Positions 35,466 to 48,423 are shown, numbered from the stretch's first letter. The stretch: DNA of 64,000 bases from Primulina eburnea (GCF_022965805.1 NW_027331402.1:1-64000); one strand, 5' to 3'. The notes: a model not told the origin generated them from the sequence alone. Made by a program: numbers and translations.

Positions 35466-37815
35466 TTGGGTATTAGATACCGGTTGTGACTCACATCTCT
35501 GTAATGGGTTACATGGTGATGGGAAGAAGTAGGAAGCTTAAGGAAGGTGTGACCTTCTTGAGGATGGGCAATGGAGCAAGAGTTGCTGCCAAGGCTATTA
35601 AGGATGTTTACTTATTGTTGAACAATGACTTTAAGTTAATTTTAAGAGATGTTTGTTTGTACCTGTTTGGTGTAAAACATTGTTTCCATTTCTATTGTGA
35701 TAAAATGGATATTCTTGTTTATTTAGCAAAGGTGTTTGCAACATTTACAAGAATGAATGTTTAATTGGTACTTGAGAACTTGAAAACGATCTCTATAACT
35801 TAAAAGTAAAAGATATTCTACTAAATGTCCATTCAAAGGCAGATACCATATGAGATATGGATGGGTAAGCCTCCCAAATATTCTTATCTTAGAATATGGG
35901 GAGCCCTGCTTATGTGAAGCAGGTAAGTGGGAGATAAATTGGATTGTTGATCCATTTTATGTTACTTTGTGGGATATCCAAGGAATTAAGTTGGATATCA
36001 TTTCTATCATCCCCAAGAAACAAAAGTGTTTGTTTCTAGGAATGCAACCTTTTTGGAAAGGGATTTTCTATTGGATAGAAAAAGGCAGATGATAGAACTC
36101 GAAGAGGTTCGAGAGAAACCCACAATTATAGAACCCACACCCGATGAGCCAAGAGAGGAGATACAAGCTCCTAAGCAGATACGAGAAAGTCTCGAGACCA
36201 CCTATGAGGTATGGTCAGCTTCTTGAAGAAGGCCATGATGAGCCTAACCATGGATGTGATCCATGGACCTTCAAGGAAGCGTTATCTGATGCCAATTCAT
36301 CCAAGTGACTTGAAGCAATGGAATCTGAGATGAATTCCATGCATTCGAACCAAGTGTAGGATCTTGTGGATCCACCTGAGGGAACTGTTCCCATAGGGAC
36401 TTGGGGCGGATGGGAAGGTATTGACTTTCAAGGCGCGATTGGTGGCAAAAGGATGTACTCAAAGACAAGGAGTTGACTTTGAGGAAACCTTTTCCCAGTC
36501 GTAATGTTCAAGTCCATAAGGATTTTGCTAGCCATAGCTGCATGGTATGACTATGAGATATGGCAGATGGATGTTAAGACAGTCTTTCTTAATGGGGATT
36601 TTAAGAAAGTGATTTACATGTCTCAACCTGAAGGGTTTACATCTATCGGAAGTGAGCATATGGTATGTAAACTTCAGAGATCTATTTATGATCTAAAGCA
36701 GGCATCAAGGAGTTGGAACCTTAGATTCGACTAGTACAATCAAATAGTTTGATTTACTAAGAATCATGAGGGACCCTAGTGTGTATAAGAAGGTCAGTGG
36801 GAGTGTTGTGACATTCCTGGTGTTATATGTTGATGACATTCTACTCATTGGGAATGATGTAGGAATGTTGCAATCAACTAAGATATGGTTAGCGAGTAAG
36901 TTCTCGATGCAGGACTTGGGTGAAGCATCTTTTGTATTGGGATACAGATCTATAGAGATAGATCGAAAAGATGGCTTGGTCTCACCCAGTCCACATACAT
37001 TGATACCATCGTGAAGCAGTTCTCGATGGATGAGTCCATTGAGAGGACATCTACCAATGTGTCATGGCGTGTCCCTATCCAAGTCTGTCTCCTGAGACTG
37101 ATGCAGAGATAGTGACGATGACACGCATTCCGTATGCTTCGGCAATTGGTAACATCATGTATGGGATGATATCTACACGTCCTGACGTGGCGTTTTCACT
37201 ATGTGTAGTGAAAAGATATCAATCGAACCCCGGTCTTCCACAACTAGAAAGCTGTGAAAAGACATCCTCAAGTTGTTGAGAAGGACCAATAAGTTGTTCT
37301 TGGTCTATGGGGGTAGGAGAACTGAAAATTGGAAGGCTATACTGACTCTAGCTTCCAAAGCGATATCGATAACTCGAAGTCAACCTCTAGTTTTGTATTC
37401 ATGCTCAACGGTGCTGCTGTCTCTTGGAAGAGTTCCAAGCAAGACAATAATACGGATTCCAGCACAGAGGCCGAATACATTGCTGCATCAGATGCAGCAA
37501 GAGAGGCCTGTTTGGATAAGGAATTTCGTCCAAGAGTTGGACGTCATTCCTAATGGAATTGCTCCTATCCCGGTGTTGTGTGACAACACGGGAGCTATAG
37601 CTCAAGCAAAGGAGCCAAGGTCTCATCAGAAATCCAAACTAGTATTGAGAAAGTACCACATCCTCGGAGAGATTGTGGAAAGAAGAGTAGTGTCTATTGA
37701 CAAAGTCGGCTCCGCAGATTATGTTGTTGATCCACTAGCTAAGCCTTTACCTGGACCATTATTCGACAAGCATCGCGAATCAATGGGTTTTAAGCATATG
37801 GGTAGTTGGCTCTAG
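35466..37815 (+). pseudogene. Copia pol remnant of D1 (protease, RT, RNase H; integrase deleted)
   Basis: Pieces in several frames: protease WVLDTGCDSHLCNG (about 35468); a gag-pre-integrase-like piece ending near LLNVHSK (about 35835); then at once the post-integrase block YEIWMGKPPKYSYLRIWG (about 35850). The zinc-binding and catalytic integrase core, normally a few hundred residues, is therefore absent. Reverse transcriptase follows (36504 onward, ILLAIAAWYDYEIWQMDVKTVFLNG; YVDD at 36826-36837), then RNase H (YTDSSFQ near 37335, STEAEYIA near 37460) and the tail DPLAKPLP, ending at 37815. Multiple frameshifts and stops make it non-functional. Confidence 0.9.
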
Positions 37816-37817
37816 TG

Positions 37818-37829
37818 CAAGTGGGAGAT
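37818..37829 (+). other. Polypurine tract of D1
   Basis: AAGTGGGAGATT immediately before the 3' LTR, the typical plant copia form. Confidence 0.85.
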
Positions 37830-39981
37830 TGTTAGAGTAGGTGCCCGTCGAGCCAAGTGTTGGCCGAGTGTTCACAATGAAACTCTATGAATAAGCAGTC
37901 TTTATTTTAATAATATTTGAAATTATTATTTTGGCAAATCTTTATCTGTATACCCATGCTAGCTGCATAGATAAAGCCCTTGAATATACAAATAGTAGAA
38001 AGAATATGAGATGCTCATATGATGAGTATCATGAAACTCATATTTGTAATACTGTATATTCTAAACGGTTCCTAGTCGATTCAGCCGCCACTAAGAAGGA
38101 TATAGGCCGCTCGAGTTAGAGACTAGTATCTGCGATGTGAGTACCATGTTTCATTGGTAGGGGACATTGTGATGTCCGAACATGCAGATAGGTGCTCCTG
38201 GTAGAGTGCACTGAACAACCCTCCATAAAAGGACTTTCCAAGTGGTTCTCACTTATCGAGTGGAAAAGTCCTGGTTTATGGTTGTACAGAATTAGTCCTT
38301 ATGACCCGGGACAACATTGAGACTCTATGTGCTAGAATTACACTTTGACTTGTTTACCGACTCTCATGGGGTCATCAGGTGGCAAGGTTGGGTGTTCTGT
38401 CGAAACACATAGGAGTCGATGCATTGTAGTCGGGGATTCACCGCTTACCTTCGGGTATGGATATCCTATGTGTTATCATGTGTATGTAGATCGAAATCTC
38501 TGGCCAGAGTATGGTTGTAATTATGAAAGGGGTTTCATAGATTACACCATTGATGCAACTACGATATGACACATAGTATCGATTCATTGACAACTCTCGA
38601 TAAACCAATGGTTGTCGAATCGATCGGGATATATGAGTTGAAGGGACCGTACTGTACGCTAACCATAATTGAATGGTTCTTGCAGGCACTATCATTTGAT
38701 ACCTAGGGAATCATGTAAGCGATGCTGCTAGGCGTTTAACATGATTGGTTGGGTACTATCAGACTTGAGTTCTGACGTTCTTGTTATCAAGGTGTTGATA
38801 AGTAAGAATGGAGCAATTGGGGTATGCTCGTATAAGGACATGTTTAGTCCGAATCACATGGAGATGTGAACCCACGGCTAGTTGTATCAATGAACCATTG
38901 AGGGCCACACAAGTACTAGCTTTCTAGAATCCCGTTGAGAAGTAAAAATAGTTCAATGTGTTGAACGGCTTATAAAGGAGTTTATAAGCGTAAGGAAAAT
39001 TAGAAGTATGACTTCTATAAAGGAGAAAATAGTTCAATGTGTTGAACGACTTATAATGAGTTTATAAGTGTAAGGAAAATAGAAGTATGACTTCTATGAG
39101 AGAAATGTAAATTTTGATTTATGGAAGTGTTCCTAAATTAAAATTTGGCCAAGTGAATAATGTAATTGAAATTGTGATTTTCATAAACATTATTATGGAC
39201 TAAATAAATTAATTCAAGTGTTGAATTAATTAAACACTAGTGGACCTAGTAGAGTCCAAATAATTAAATTAATTCAAGTGTTGAATTAATTAAATTATAT
39301 TGAGTCCTTGTAGAGCTCAATTAAAATAATTATTTAACTAGTGGGACTTGGGGTTAAATTCAAGTAATGTTAATTAGTCTCAAATGTGTTTGAGATAATT
39401 AAATTTAGTCCAAAGTTTTTAATTTGATTAAAACTATTTATATGCATGCATGGGAGGTGAAGAGTTGGGGAATACTTTGATTAAAAATAATGGTTGGCAT
39501 GCAACTTTTTTGTATCAACTTTTTGACAACCCCAAGACTAGATTCTCCTCCCTCATTCTACAACCATATGGCCGAAACTTTGAACCTTTTCTCTCCCATT
39601 TTTCTCTCATTCTTGTTCTTCAATTTGTTGAGGAAATCTTACACTTCTCTTTGAAAAATCCTCATATTTTTCTAGTGCAAAATCTATGTGGGGATCTACC
39701 TAGTTGGTGGTGGGCCTAATTTGAAGGAAATTTTTCAAGGATTTGGAGGAGGAGGCTTGTAGATCTTCATGCCTTTGAAGAGCTTTGTTGTTTGACACAA
39801 GTTGGAGCCACAATCAAACTTTTTAAAGTTTGATAGGTAACACTTCTAAACCTCCTATGTATGTTTTGATTTTGTAAATATTACACAAGATTTTTAAATT
39901 GGGTGGCCGAAATTTGTGGCTCAAAATTCGAATTTTTGCTTCCGTTTGCGTTTCCGGCCACCGTAACCCGGTCCGCTTTCA
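37830..39981 (+). repeat. 3' LTR of copia D1 (2152 bp)
   Basis: Partner of 30620-32761 with several short indels, mostly in homopolymers after about 39050. It ends CTTTCA and is followed by GAAAACAGTAATTT of the family C integrase. Confidence 0.93.
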
Positions 39982-40383
39982 GAAAACAGTAATTTAGTGC
40001 CAAGTTTAGCCCACAGTGTTTCCAGAAATAACTTAGGAATTTAACATCACGGTCCGACCCAATGGTCCTAGGCATGCCATGTAGCCCTAACAACTTCTCT
40101 AAAGAATAGGTCCCGCAATATTAGATGCATCATCAGTCTTGTGACAAGCAATGAAATGTGCCATTTTAGAAAACCTATCCACCAACAAAATATAGAGTCC
40201 CTCCCCTTCTTTGCCTAGGTCAATCCCAAAACAAAGTCCATAGATATATATCCAACCCAGGTTCGCTAGGGACGGGAATTGGTGTATATACCATGTGTTG
40301 TCCTAAACTTAGCTTGTCTACAAGTTATGCACTTCTCACAAATACGCTCATCACGTTCATGTGTGGCCAATAAAAATGTTCAT
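39982..40383 (-). pseudogene. Family C integrase fragment
   Basis: In minus sense it encodes, with frameshifts, the zinc-binding end of an integrase (CEKCITCRQAK), then [22 protein letters not shown], and the core with an unmutated middle catalytic Asp ([13 protein letters not shown]), up to the block for GTKLLFS. It shows the ancestral sequence upstream of the satellite junction (GTTGGATATATATCTATGG, where the satellite has CTTGGATTGACATTTCTATGG). It abuts copia D1 on the left and the assembly gap on the right. Confidence 0.88.
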
Positions 40384-40408
40384 NNNNNNNNNNNNNNNNN
40401 NNNNNNNN
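40384..40408. other. Assembly gap (25 N)
   Basis: A run of 25 N joins family C integrase on the left to the interior of copia D2 (RNase H) on the right. The adjoining sequences cannot be neighbours in an intact element, so the true distance and the contig orientation are uncertain. Confidence 0.99.
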
Positions 40409-42570
40409 GAGACCTTGGCTCCTTTGCTTGAGCTATAGCTCCCGTGTTGTCACACACACCGGGATAGGGAGCAATTCCATTAGGAATGACGTCCAACTCT
40501 TGGACGAAATTCCTTATCCAAACGGCCTCTCTTGCTGCATCTGATGCAGCAATGTATTCGGCCTCTGTGCTGGAATCCGTATTATTGTCTTGCTTGGAAC
40601 TCTTCCAAGAGACAGCAGCACCGTTGAGCATGAATACAAAACTTAGAGGTTGACTTCGAGTTATCGATATCGCTTTGGAAGCTAGAGTCAGTATAGCCTG
40701 CCAATTTCAGTTCTCTACCCCCCATAGACAAGAACAACTTATTGGTCCTTCTCAACAACTTGAGGATGCTTTCACAGCTTTCTAGTTGTGGAAGACCGGG
40801 GTTCGATGATATCTTTTCACTACACTATTTGAAAACGCCACGTCAGGACGTGTAGAATATCATCCCATACATGATGTTACCAATTGCCGAAGCATACGGA
40901 ATGCGTGTCATCGTCACTATCTCTGCATCAGTCTCAGGAGACAGACTTGGATAGGGACACGCCATGACACATTGGTAGATGTCCTCTCAAGGACGCATCC
41001 ATCGAGAACCGCTTCACGATGATATCATGTATGTGGACTGGGTAAGACCAAGCCATCTTTTCGATCTATCTCTATAGATATGTATCCCAATACAAAAGAT
41101 GCTTCACCCAAGTCCTGCATCGAGAACTTACTCGCTAACCATATCTCAGTTGATTGCAACATTCCTACATCATTCCCAATGAGTAGAATGTCATCAACAT
41201 ATAACACCAGGAATGTCACAACACTCCCACTGACCTTCTTATACACACAGGGTCCCTCATGATTCTTAGTAAATCAAACTCTTTGATTGTACTATCGAAT
41301 CTAAGGTTCCAACTCCTTGATAGCCTGCTTTAGATCATAAATAGATCTCTGAAGTTTACATACCATATGCTCACTTCCGATAGATGTAAACCCTTCAGGT
41401 TGAGACATGTAAATCACTTTCTTAAAATCCCCATTAAGAAAGACTGTCTTAACATCCATCTGCCATATCTCACAGTCATACCATGCAGCTATGGCTAGCA
41501 AAATCCTTATGGACTTGAACATTACGACTGGGAAAAGGTTTCCTCAAAGTCAACTCCTTGTCTTTGAGTACATCCTTTTGCCACCAATCGCGCCTTGAAA
41601 GTCAATACCTTCCCATCCGCCCCAAGTCCCTATGGGAACAGTTCCCTCAGGTGGATCCACAAGATCCTACACTTGGTTCGAATGCATGGAATTCATCTCA
41701 GATTCCATTGCTTCAAGCCACTTGGATGAATCGGCATCCGATAACGCTTCCTTGAAGGTCCTTGGATCACATCCATGGTTAGGCTCATCATGGCCCTCTT
41801 CAAGAAGCTGACCATACCTCATAGGTGGTCTCGAGAGTCTCTCGGATCTTTTAGGAGCTTGTATCTCCTCTCTTGGCTCATCGGGTGTGGGTTCCATAAT
41901 TGTGGGTTTCTCTCGAACCTCTTCGAGTTCTATCATCTCCCTTTTTCTATCCAATAGAAAATCCTTTCCCAAAAGGTTGCATTCCTAGAAACAAACACTT
42001 TTGTTTCTTGGGGATGATAGAAATGATATCCAACTTAATTCCTTGGATATCCCACAAAGTAACATAAAATGGATCAACAATCCAATTTATCTCCCACTAC
42101 CTGCTTCACATAAGCAGGGCTCCCCATATTCTAAGATAAGAATATTTGGGAGGCTTACCCATCCATATCTCATATGGTATCTGCCTTTGAATGGACATTT
42201 AGTAGAATATCTTTTACTTTTAAGTTATAGAGATCGTTTTCAAGTTCTCAAGTACCAATTAAACATTCATTCTTGTAAATGTTGCAAACACCTTTGCTAA
42301 ATAAACAAGAATATCCATTTTTATCACAATAGAAATGGAAACAATGTTTTACATCAAACAGGTACAAACAAAACATCTCTTAAAATTAACTTAAAGTCAT
42401 TGTTCAACAATAAGTAAACATCCTTAATAGCCTTGGCAGCAACTCTTGCTCCATTGCCCATCCTCAAGAAGGTCACACCTTCCTTAAGCTTCCTACTTCT
42501 TCCCATCACCTGTAACCCATTACAGAGATGTGAGTCACAACCGGTATCTAATACCCAAGAAGTAGAGTTA
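40409..42570 (-). pseudogene. Copia pol remnant of D2 (protease, RT, partial RNase H; integrase deleted)
   Basis: From high to low coordinates: protease WVLDTGCDSHLCNGLQVMG (about 42560); the joint LLNVHSK / YEIWMGKPPKY (near 42180), where the integrase core is absent; the post-integrase linker; RT (41301-41522 with KTVFLNGDFKK; YVDD at 41190-41201); and RNase H (STEAEYIAASDAAREA, 40380-40631), cut by the gap. Stops and shifts are fewer than in D1 but present. Confidence 0.88.
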
Positions 42571-42590
42571 ATTAAAATGTTTACTTAAAT

Positions 42591-43451
42591 TTAGAACATA
42601 CCGTTTCCAGAACACTTCTGGGCAAGATATTCTTTGCAATTACGCCTCCAATGTCCAGGCTTCTTGCAGTGATGACATACATCATTAGTCTTGTCAGCCT
42701 TAACTGGTCTGGCTGCCTCAACAGGGTTCGGAGATTGCCTCAACAAGGGCACGTTCTTCTCGGGACGTTGGAAAGAACTCTTCTTTCCCTTCCCATGTGG
42801 ATCAATCTTCGTACCAGATGAAGAACCCACATAAAAAACCAACTTCTCTTTCTTGATGGTGGATTCAAACGTAACAAGCATGTTCACCAACTCCTCAAGG
42901 GTCGGTTCCATCTTGTTCATGTTGAAGTTCACCACAAAAGGATCAAATGAGCTAGGCAGTGATAACAGCAACACGTCGGTGGTCAACTCCGAAGGCAAGA
43001 TCAGATCCATGCCAACGAGCTTGTCCACGAGCCCGATCACCTTTAGGCCATGCTCATGGACCGAGGTCCCATCTCGCATGCGCAAAGTGATCAGCTCCTT
43101 GACGGTAGCATGCCTTAGAGGTCGTGTTTGCTCACCAAAGAGCTCTTTGAGATGCAAATGAATGTCAGCAGCACTCTTTGCACCCTCAAAACGCCTCTGT
43201 AGCTCATCGTTCATAGAAGTCAGCATATAACACCTGGCTATCAAGTCATGGTCATACCATTCCTTGTAAGCCTGCAATTCCTCAGGATTGCAGTCAGTCG
43301 GAGCCTCAACAGGGGGCGACTGAGTTAGTGTATATGTTACCCTTTCCGAATTTAAGACTATTTTCAAATTTCTTAGCCAAGTGAGGTAATTAGGTCCAGT
43401 TAATATGTGTTTGTCGAGTATTATAGATATCGAATTGCGCATCGAAGACAT
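42591..43451 (-). CDS. Copia gag of D2 (286 aa)
   Basis: An intact frame from MSSMRNSISI to SGNGMF. The N-terminal part (LTGPNYLTWLRNLKIVL) and the UBN2-like middle (about 60-205) are typical of plant copia Gag, which forms the particle and binds the RNA. The CCHC knuckle C259-x2-C262-x4-H267-x4-C272 is complete. Gag ends at a TAA before the protease. In most plant copia elements gag and pol are one frame, and the same stop in D1 suggests it was present in their common source. Since pol lacks integrase, this copy could at best contribute Gag. Confidence 0.88.
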   Translation of the reverse strand: MSSMRNSISIILDKHILTGPNYLTWLRNLKIVLNSERVTYTLTQSPPVEAPTDCNPEELQAYKEWYDHDLIARCYMLTSMNDELQRRFEGAKSAADIHLHLKELFGEQTRPLRHATVKELITLRMRDGTSVHEHGLKVIGLVDKLVGMDLILPSELTTDVLLLSLPSSFDPFVVNFNMNKMEPTLEELVNMLVTFESTIKKEKLVFYVGSSSGTKIDPHGKGKKSSFQRPEKNVPLLRQSPNPVEAARPVKADKTNDVCHHCKKPGHWRRNCKEYLAQKCSGNGMF

Positions 43452-45266
43452 TGTCGATTTGTACTGAAAAGTAAAAACAGATAAATGTTGATGACTATTT
43501 TAAATATTTAGTAAGATATGAAGTTTGGACTTATACTTCATAAATATTTGCTCCCACTGTTTTGACATCTTTCACTACCCTCTAGTGAAAACGGGAAACT
43601 CCTTTCCTCAGTAGGTACGTAAGGTCCAATTAGCGAATTATGATCCCGAATAATATCAGCCAATCACAAATCCTAAAAGGTAGTTTCCAATTGCATCACA
43701 ATGCAACCCTTAACGTAAACTTTTGTCTCACGTTTGATTAGGACCCAATAATATGACGTCGTTCATCTTCACGTGTCAAGCCTTACCCATCGATGTTGAA
43801 CCTTAATGGACGGTCGCCATGAGTTCCCTCAATAATATGAGCCGAAATCATGGGAGTTCCACGTAGTTCACATCACCATGTCAATGGATGTCACAGCTTT
43901 CCGGCACTCGAGGCTCCCCCAATAATATGAGCCGAGCCCCGAGTACGGGTAGCGTTCATCATGCACCCATTGTCGATGGAAGACAAGGAAATTATAAACA
44001 AATTTATAATTCCCCTTTTCGGGCTTGATATTTATTTTGAATCTTATTCAAAATGAGGGTTTTCTTAATTTTGAAAGGTCTCATCATTAATTTTATTTTA
44101 AAAGCTCGCCATGTTTGATCGTATGTTTGCCGGATTCATGCAACTTTGTTATTATAATAATAATAACGCACATACTCATTATTTATAACATATCATGCAT
44201 ATATCATAAATAGAAAACAATACAAGGATGATCAATCGCCCCAAAACTAATGGCCCGTGTGAGCCAAACACGGGCCTAGGTCCAATCCTAGGGTAAATGC
44301 ACGGGATGCAATGCAACTAAATTATTACATTAGCATCCAATATTACATGTCTTCGATCTTCATAATCACCAAGGCCATCATCTTCCAATCTTGATCTTCC
44401 CCTATTCTAATATTTACAAATAAATATCCATGGCACATAGGGATACATCTCATGGGGTGGGAACGGGCCATAAACCAAGCCCACTTTAAAAATTGATAAT
44501 TATTACAATCATACAACACAAATATCCTAGCATACACCTAGCAAATTGGGCTTGGGCTTTTGATCATCCTTCATGCATAATATCACATATCATACACCAT
44601 CAATTAATTATCACTATAATTAATTGATCCAATATTATATATCTTGATCCAATCACTAACCGCCACAATTATAAATTAAATTAACAAAGTATACAAACAC
44701 CTTTGTCTACTTTCAAATTAATTTATTTATAATCGAATTTCTTGTAAATCACCATTTACTATAAATAATTGAAGTCCTACTTAAATTATTTATTTTATGA
44801 GAAAATATGTGCAACAATTGTAAATTTAAACTTAAGGGCCCAAAACCCATTTTTCACCAAAAATACTTAGGCCCATTTAAATTTCACAAATAATGTTGTC
44901 CATCCAATGGCCCAACATCTCAAGGCCCATGACACTTGGATTAACCAAAACACTTTTGGAAACCCTAGCCGTCATCGCCATCGCCGGAGCTCCGTCGCCG
45001 GATTCCGGCAACAACAAAAAATTTTTTTTTTTTATTTTAAAAACTGAACATTTCGGGCAGCCCCTCGGGCTGCCCTATGCTGCCCGAAATTTTCGGGCAG
45101 CCCCTCGGGCTGCCCGAAAAACATTTTTTTTTTTTTGTTTTTCTTCAAAAAATTTCGGCCTTCACCATACATGCACCAAAAAATTTCTCAAGCGGTTAGA
45201 AATCGATCTCAACATAATATTACGTAAATATTACACAAAATCCGTAACCTTAGCTCTGATACCACT
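43452..45266 (-). other. Leader of copia D2 (PBS to gag)
   Basis: A 1.8-kb non-coding leader matching D1 32762-34570. It contains the GC hairpin pair at 45054-45117 beside long T runs. No supported gene. Confidence 0.7.
45253..45264 (-). other. Primer-binding site of D2 (initiator-Met tRNA)
   Basis: TGGTATCAGAGC in sense, 2 nt after the 5' LTR. Confidence 0.9.
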
Positions 45267-47413
45267 TGAAAGCGGACCGGTTACGGTGGCCGGAAACGCA
45301 ACGGAAGCAAAAATTCGAAATTTTGAGCCACAAATTTCGGCCACCCCAATTTAAATCTTGTGTAATATTTACAAAATCATAAACATACATAGGATGTTTA
45401 GAAGTGTTACCTATCAACTTTAAAAGTTGATTGTGGCTCCAACTTTGTTGTCAAACAACAAAGCTCTTCAAGGCATGAAGATCTACAAGCTCCTCCTCCA
45501 AATCCTTGAAAAATTTCCTTCAAATTAGGCCCACCACCAACTAGGTAGATCCCCTCATATTTTGCACTAGAAAAATATGAGGATTTTTCAAAGAGAAGTG
45601 TAAGATTTCCTCAACAAATTGAAGAACAAGAATGAGAGAAAAATTGGGAGAGAAAGGGTTCAAAGTTTCGGCCATATTGTTGTAGAATGAGGGAGGAGAA
45701 TCTAGTCTTGGGGTTGCAAAAAGTTGATACAAAAAGTTGCATGCCAACCATTATTTTAATCAAAAGTATTCCCCAACTCTTCACCTCCCATGCATGCATA
45801 TAATATAGTTTTTAATCAAATTAAAAACTTTGGACTAAATTTAATTATCTCAAACACATTTGAGACTAATTAAACATTACTTGAATTTACCCAAGTCCCA
45901 CTAGTTAAATAATTATTTTAATTGAGCTCTACAAGACTCAATATAATTTAATTAATTCAACACTTGAATTAATTTAATTATTTGGACTCTACTAGGTCCA
46001 CTAGTGTTTAATTAATTCAACACTTGAATTAATTTATTTAGTCCATAATAATGTTTATGAAAATCACAATTTTCAATTACATTATTCACTTGGCCAAATT
46101 TTAATTTAGGAACACTTCCATAAATCAAAATTTACATTTCTCTCATAGAAGTCATACTTCTATTTTTCCTTACACTTATAAACTCATTTATAAGTCGTTC
46201 AACACATTGAACTATTTTCTCCTTTATAGAAGTCATACTTCTAATTTTCCTTACGCTTATAAACTCCTTTATAAGCCGTTCAACACATTGAACTATTTTT
46301 ACTTCTCAACGGGATCTAGAAAGCTAGTACTTGTGTGGCCCTCAATGGTTCATTGATACAACTAGCCGTGGGTTCACATCTCCATGTGATTCGGACTAAA
46401 CATGTCCTTATACGAGCATACCCCAATTGCTCCATTCTTACTTATCAACACCTTGATAACAAGAACGTCAGAACTCAAGTCTGATAGTACCCAACCAATC
46501 ATGTTAAACGTCTAGCAGCATCGCTTACATGATTCCCTAGGTATCAAATGATAGTGCCTGCAAGAACCATTCAATTATGGTTAGCGTACAGTACGGTCCC
46601 TTCAACTCATATATCCCGATCGATTCGACAACCATTGATTTATCGAGAGTTGTCAATGAATCGATACTATGTGTCATGTCGTAGTTGCATCAATGGTGTA
46701 ATCTATGAAACCCCTTTCATAATTACAACCATACTCTGGCCAGAGATTTCGATCTACATACACATGATAACACATAGGATATCCATACCCGAAGGTAAGC
46801 GGTGAATCCCCGACTACAATGCATCGACTCCTATGTGTTTCGACAGAACACCCAACCTTGCCACCTGATGACCCCATGAGAGTCGGTAAACAAGTCAAAG
46901 TGTAATTCTAGCACATAGAGTCTCAATGTTGTCCCGGGTCATAAGGACTAATTCTGTACAACCATAAACCAGGACTTTTCCACTCGATAAGTGAGAACCA
47001 CTTGGAAAGTCCTTTTATGGAGGGTTGTTCAGTGCACTCTACCAGGAGCACCTATCTGCATGTTCGGACATCACAATGTCCCCTACCAATGAAACATGGT
47101 ACTCACATCGCAGATACTAGTCTCTAACTCGAGCGGCCTATATCCTTCTTAGTGGCGGCTGAATCGACTAGGAACCGTTTAGAATATACAGTATTACAAA
47201 TATGAGTTTCATGATACTCATCATATGAGCATCTCATATTCTTTCTACTATTTGTATATTCAAGGGCTTTATCTATGCAGCTAGCATGGGTATACAGATA
47301 AAGATTTGCCAAAATAATAATTTCAAATATTATTAAAATAAAGATTGCTTATTCATAGAGTTTCATTGTGAACACTCGGCCAACACTTGGCTCGACGGAC
47401 ACCTACTATAACA
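45267..47413 (-). repeat. 5' LTR of copia D2 (2147 bp)
   Basis: An inverted match of 30620-32761. On the plus strand it begins TGAAAGCGGACCGG and ends CTACTATAACA (the other LTRs would read CTACTCTAACA). Confidence 0.93.
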
Positions 47414-48423
47414 TTTTCTACGACCTGTCATCCTCAGACTGATGGTCAAACTGAGGTAGTTAATAGGACGTTAGGAACTTTATTACGTGCTATTCTCAAG
47501 AGAACTTAAAGAATTGGGAAAATTGCTTGCCATTTGTTGAATTTGCTTATAATCGTTGTGTGCATTCTACTACTAGCTATTCACCATTTGAAATTGTATA
47601 CGGTTTTAATCCTTTGACTCCGTTGGATTTGATGTCTTTACCTGTGAGTGAAAGGTTAAACTTAGACGGTAAAAAGAAGGCTGAATTCGTTAGGAGTTTG
47701 CATGAGAAGGTAAAAGCCAATATTGAGAAGCGAAATGAGCAATATGCTAAGCAAGCTAACAAGGGGAAAAAGAAGGTGGTATTCGAGAAGGGCGATTGGG
47801 TGTGGCTACACTTGAGGAAGGAGAGGTTTCCGGAGAAGCGACGCTCAAAGCTATTACCTAGGGGCGATGGACCATTTCAAGTACTTGAGAGGATCAATGA
47901 CAACGCCTACAAACTCGACTTGCCAGGTGAGTACAACGTAAGTTCTACATTTAATGTTAGTGATTTGTCGTTGTTTGATGTAGGTGATGAGCAAGATTTG
48001 AGGACAAATCCTTTTCAAGAAGGGGAGGATGATGCGAACGTGGACGTCCCAAGGAAAGCATGGGATCCTTTGCAGTTGCCGGAGGGACCAATCACGAGGG
48101 GTCGACTAAAGAGATTCAAGGAGGCGCTACAAGGAGTCATGAGTAAGCCTGAAGAGGTCGCGATGCATGGGAGTACGTTTGGAGGCCAACGGAAAGTCGT
48201 TCAAACATTGGTGTTGCTTACCGAGTCTGGACGGACCAGTACACGGACCTGCACACGGGGTCCGTGTCCTGGACAAGCTGGGGAGGGTTTTTACAGTGGC
48301 TCCACGGACCTGGAGACGGACCCAGGCACGGGGTCCGTGCCCTTTGAAGTTGGCGAATACAGTGCCTACACGGACCCGTACACGGAGGTGAGCACGGGGT
48401 CCGTGTCGCTTGATCCCGATTGA
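47414..48423 (+). pseudogene. Family C pol C-terminus reading into the 3' LTR
   Basis: It begins inside the integrase core ([16 protein letters not shown]). A missing A near 47503 (AAGAGAAC versus AAGAAGAAC at the 55010 copy) shifts the frame. From 47527 it is open for 298 codons: [86 protein letters not shown]. At that point it crosses the purine tract (48017-48029) into the 3' LTR at 48030. There it encodes GPITRGRLKRFKEALQGVM and then PYTEVSTGSV-type repeats made by the CACGGACC cluster, stopping at 48423. A pol frame overlapping the 3' LTR is a known trait of CRM-clade chromoviruses. That assignment is likely but not proven here. Confidence 0.85.

Larger units (their letters stand above)
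30620..39981 (+). mobile_element. Ty1/copia element copy D1, degenerate, with integrase region deleted
   Basis: It is bounded by LTRs 30620-32761 and 37830-39981 (TGTTAGAG...CTTTCA), with a PBS at 32765-32777 and a PPT at 37818-37829. The order protease, integrase remnant, RT, RNase H is that of Ty1/copia. Almost the whole integrase is missing, as in D2. Gag and pol contain many small indels. The flanks do not form a target duplication: GTCAT is on the left, while GAAAA and then family C integrase is on the right. Its right flank is instead the exact complement of the D2 5' flank. Confidence 0.9.
40409..47413 (-). mobile_element. Ty1/copia element copy D2, truncated at the gap
   Basis: In minus sense: 5' LTR 45267-47413, PBS 45253-45264, long leader, intact gag (42591-43451), then protease, RT and part of RNase H up to the gap. 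The PPT and 3' LTR are missing. It shares with D1 the same integrase deletion and the same stop after gag. The 5' flank is family C integrase (47414 onward, TTTTCTACGACC), the complement of the flank at the D1 3' end. Confidence 0.9.
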
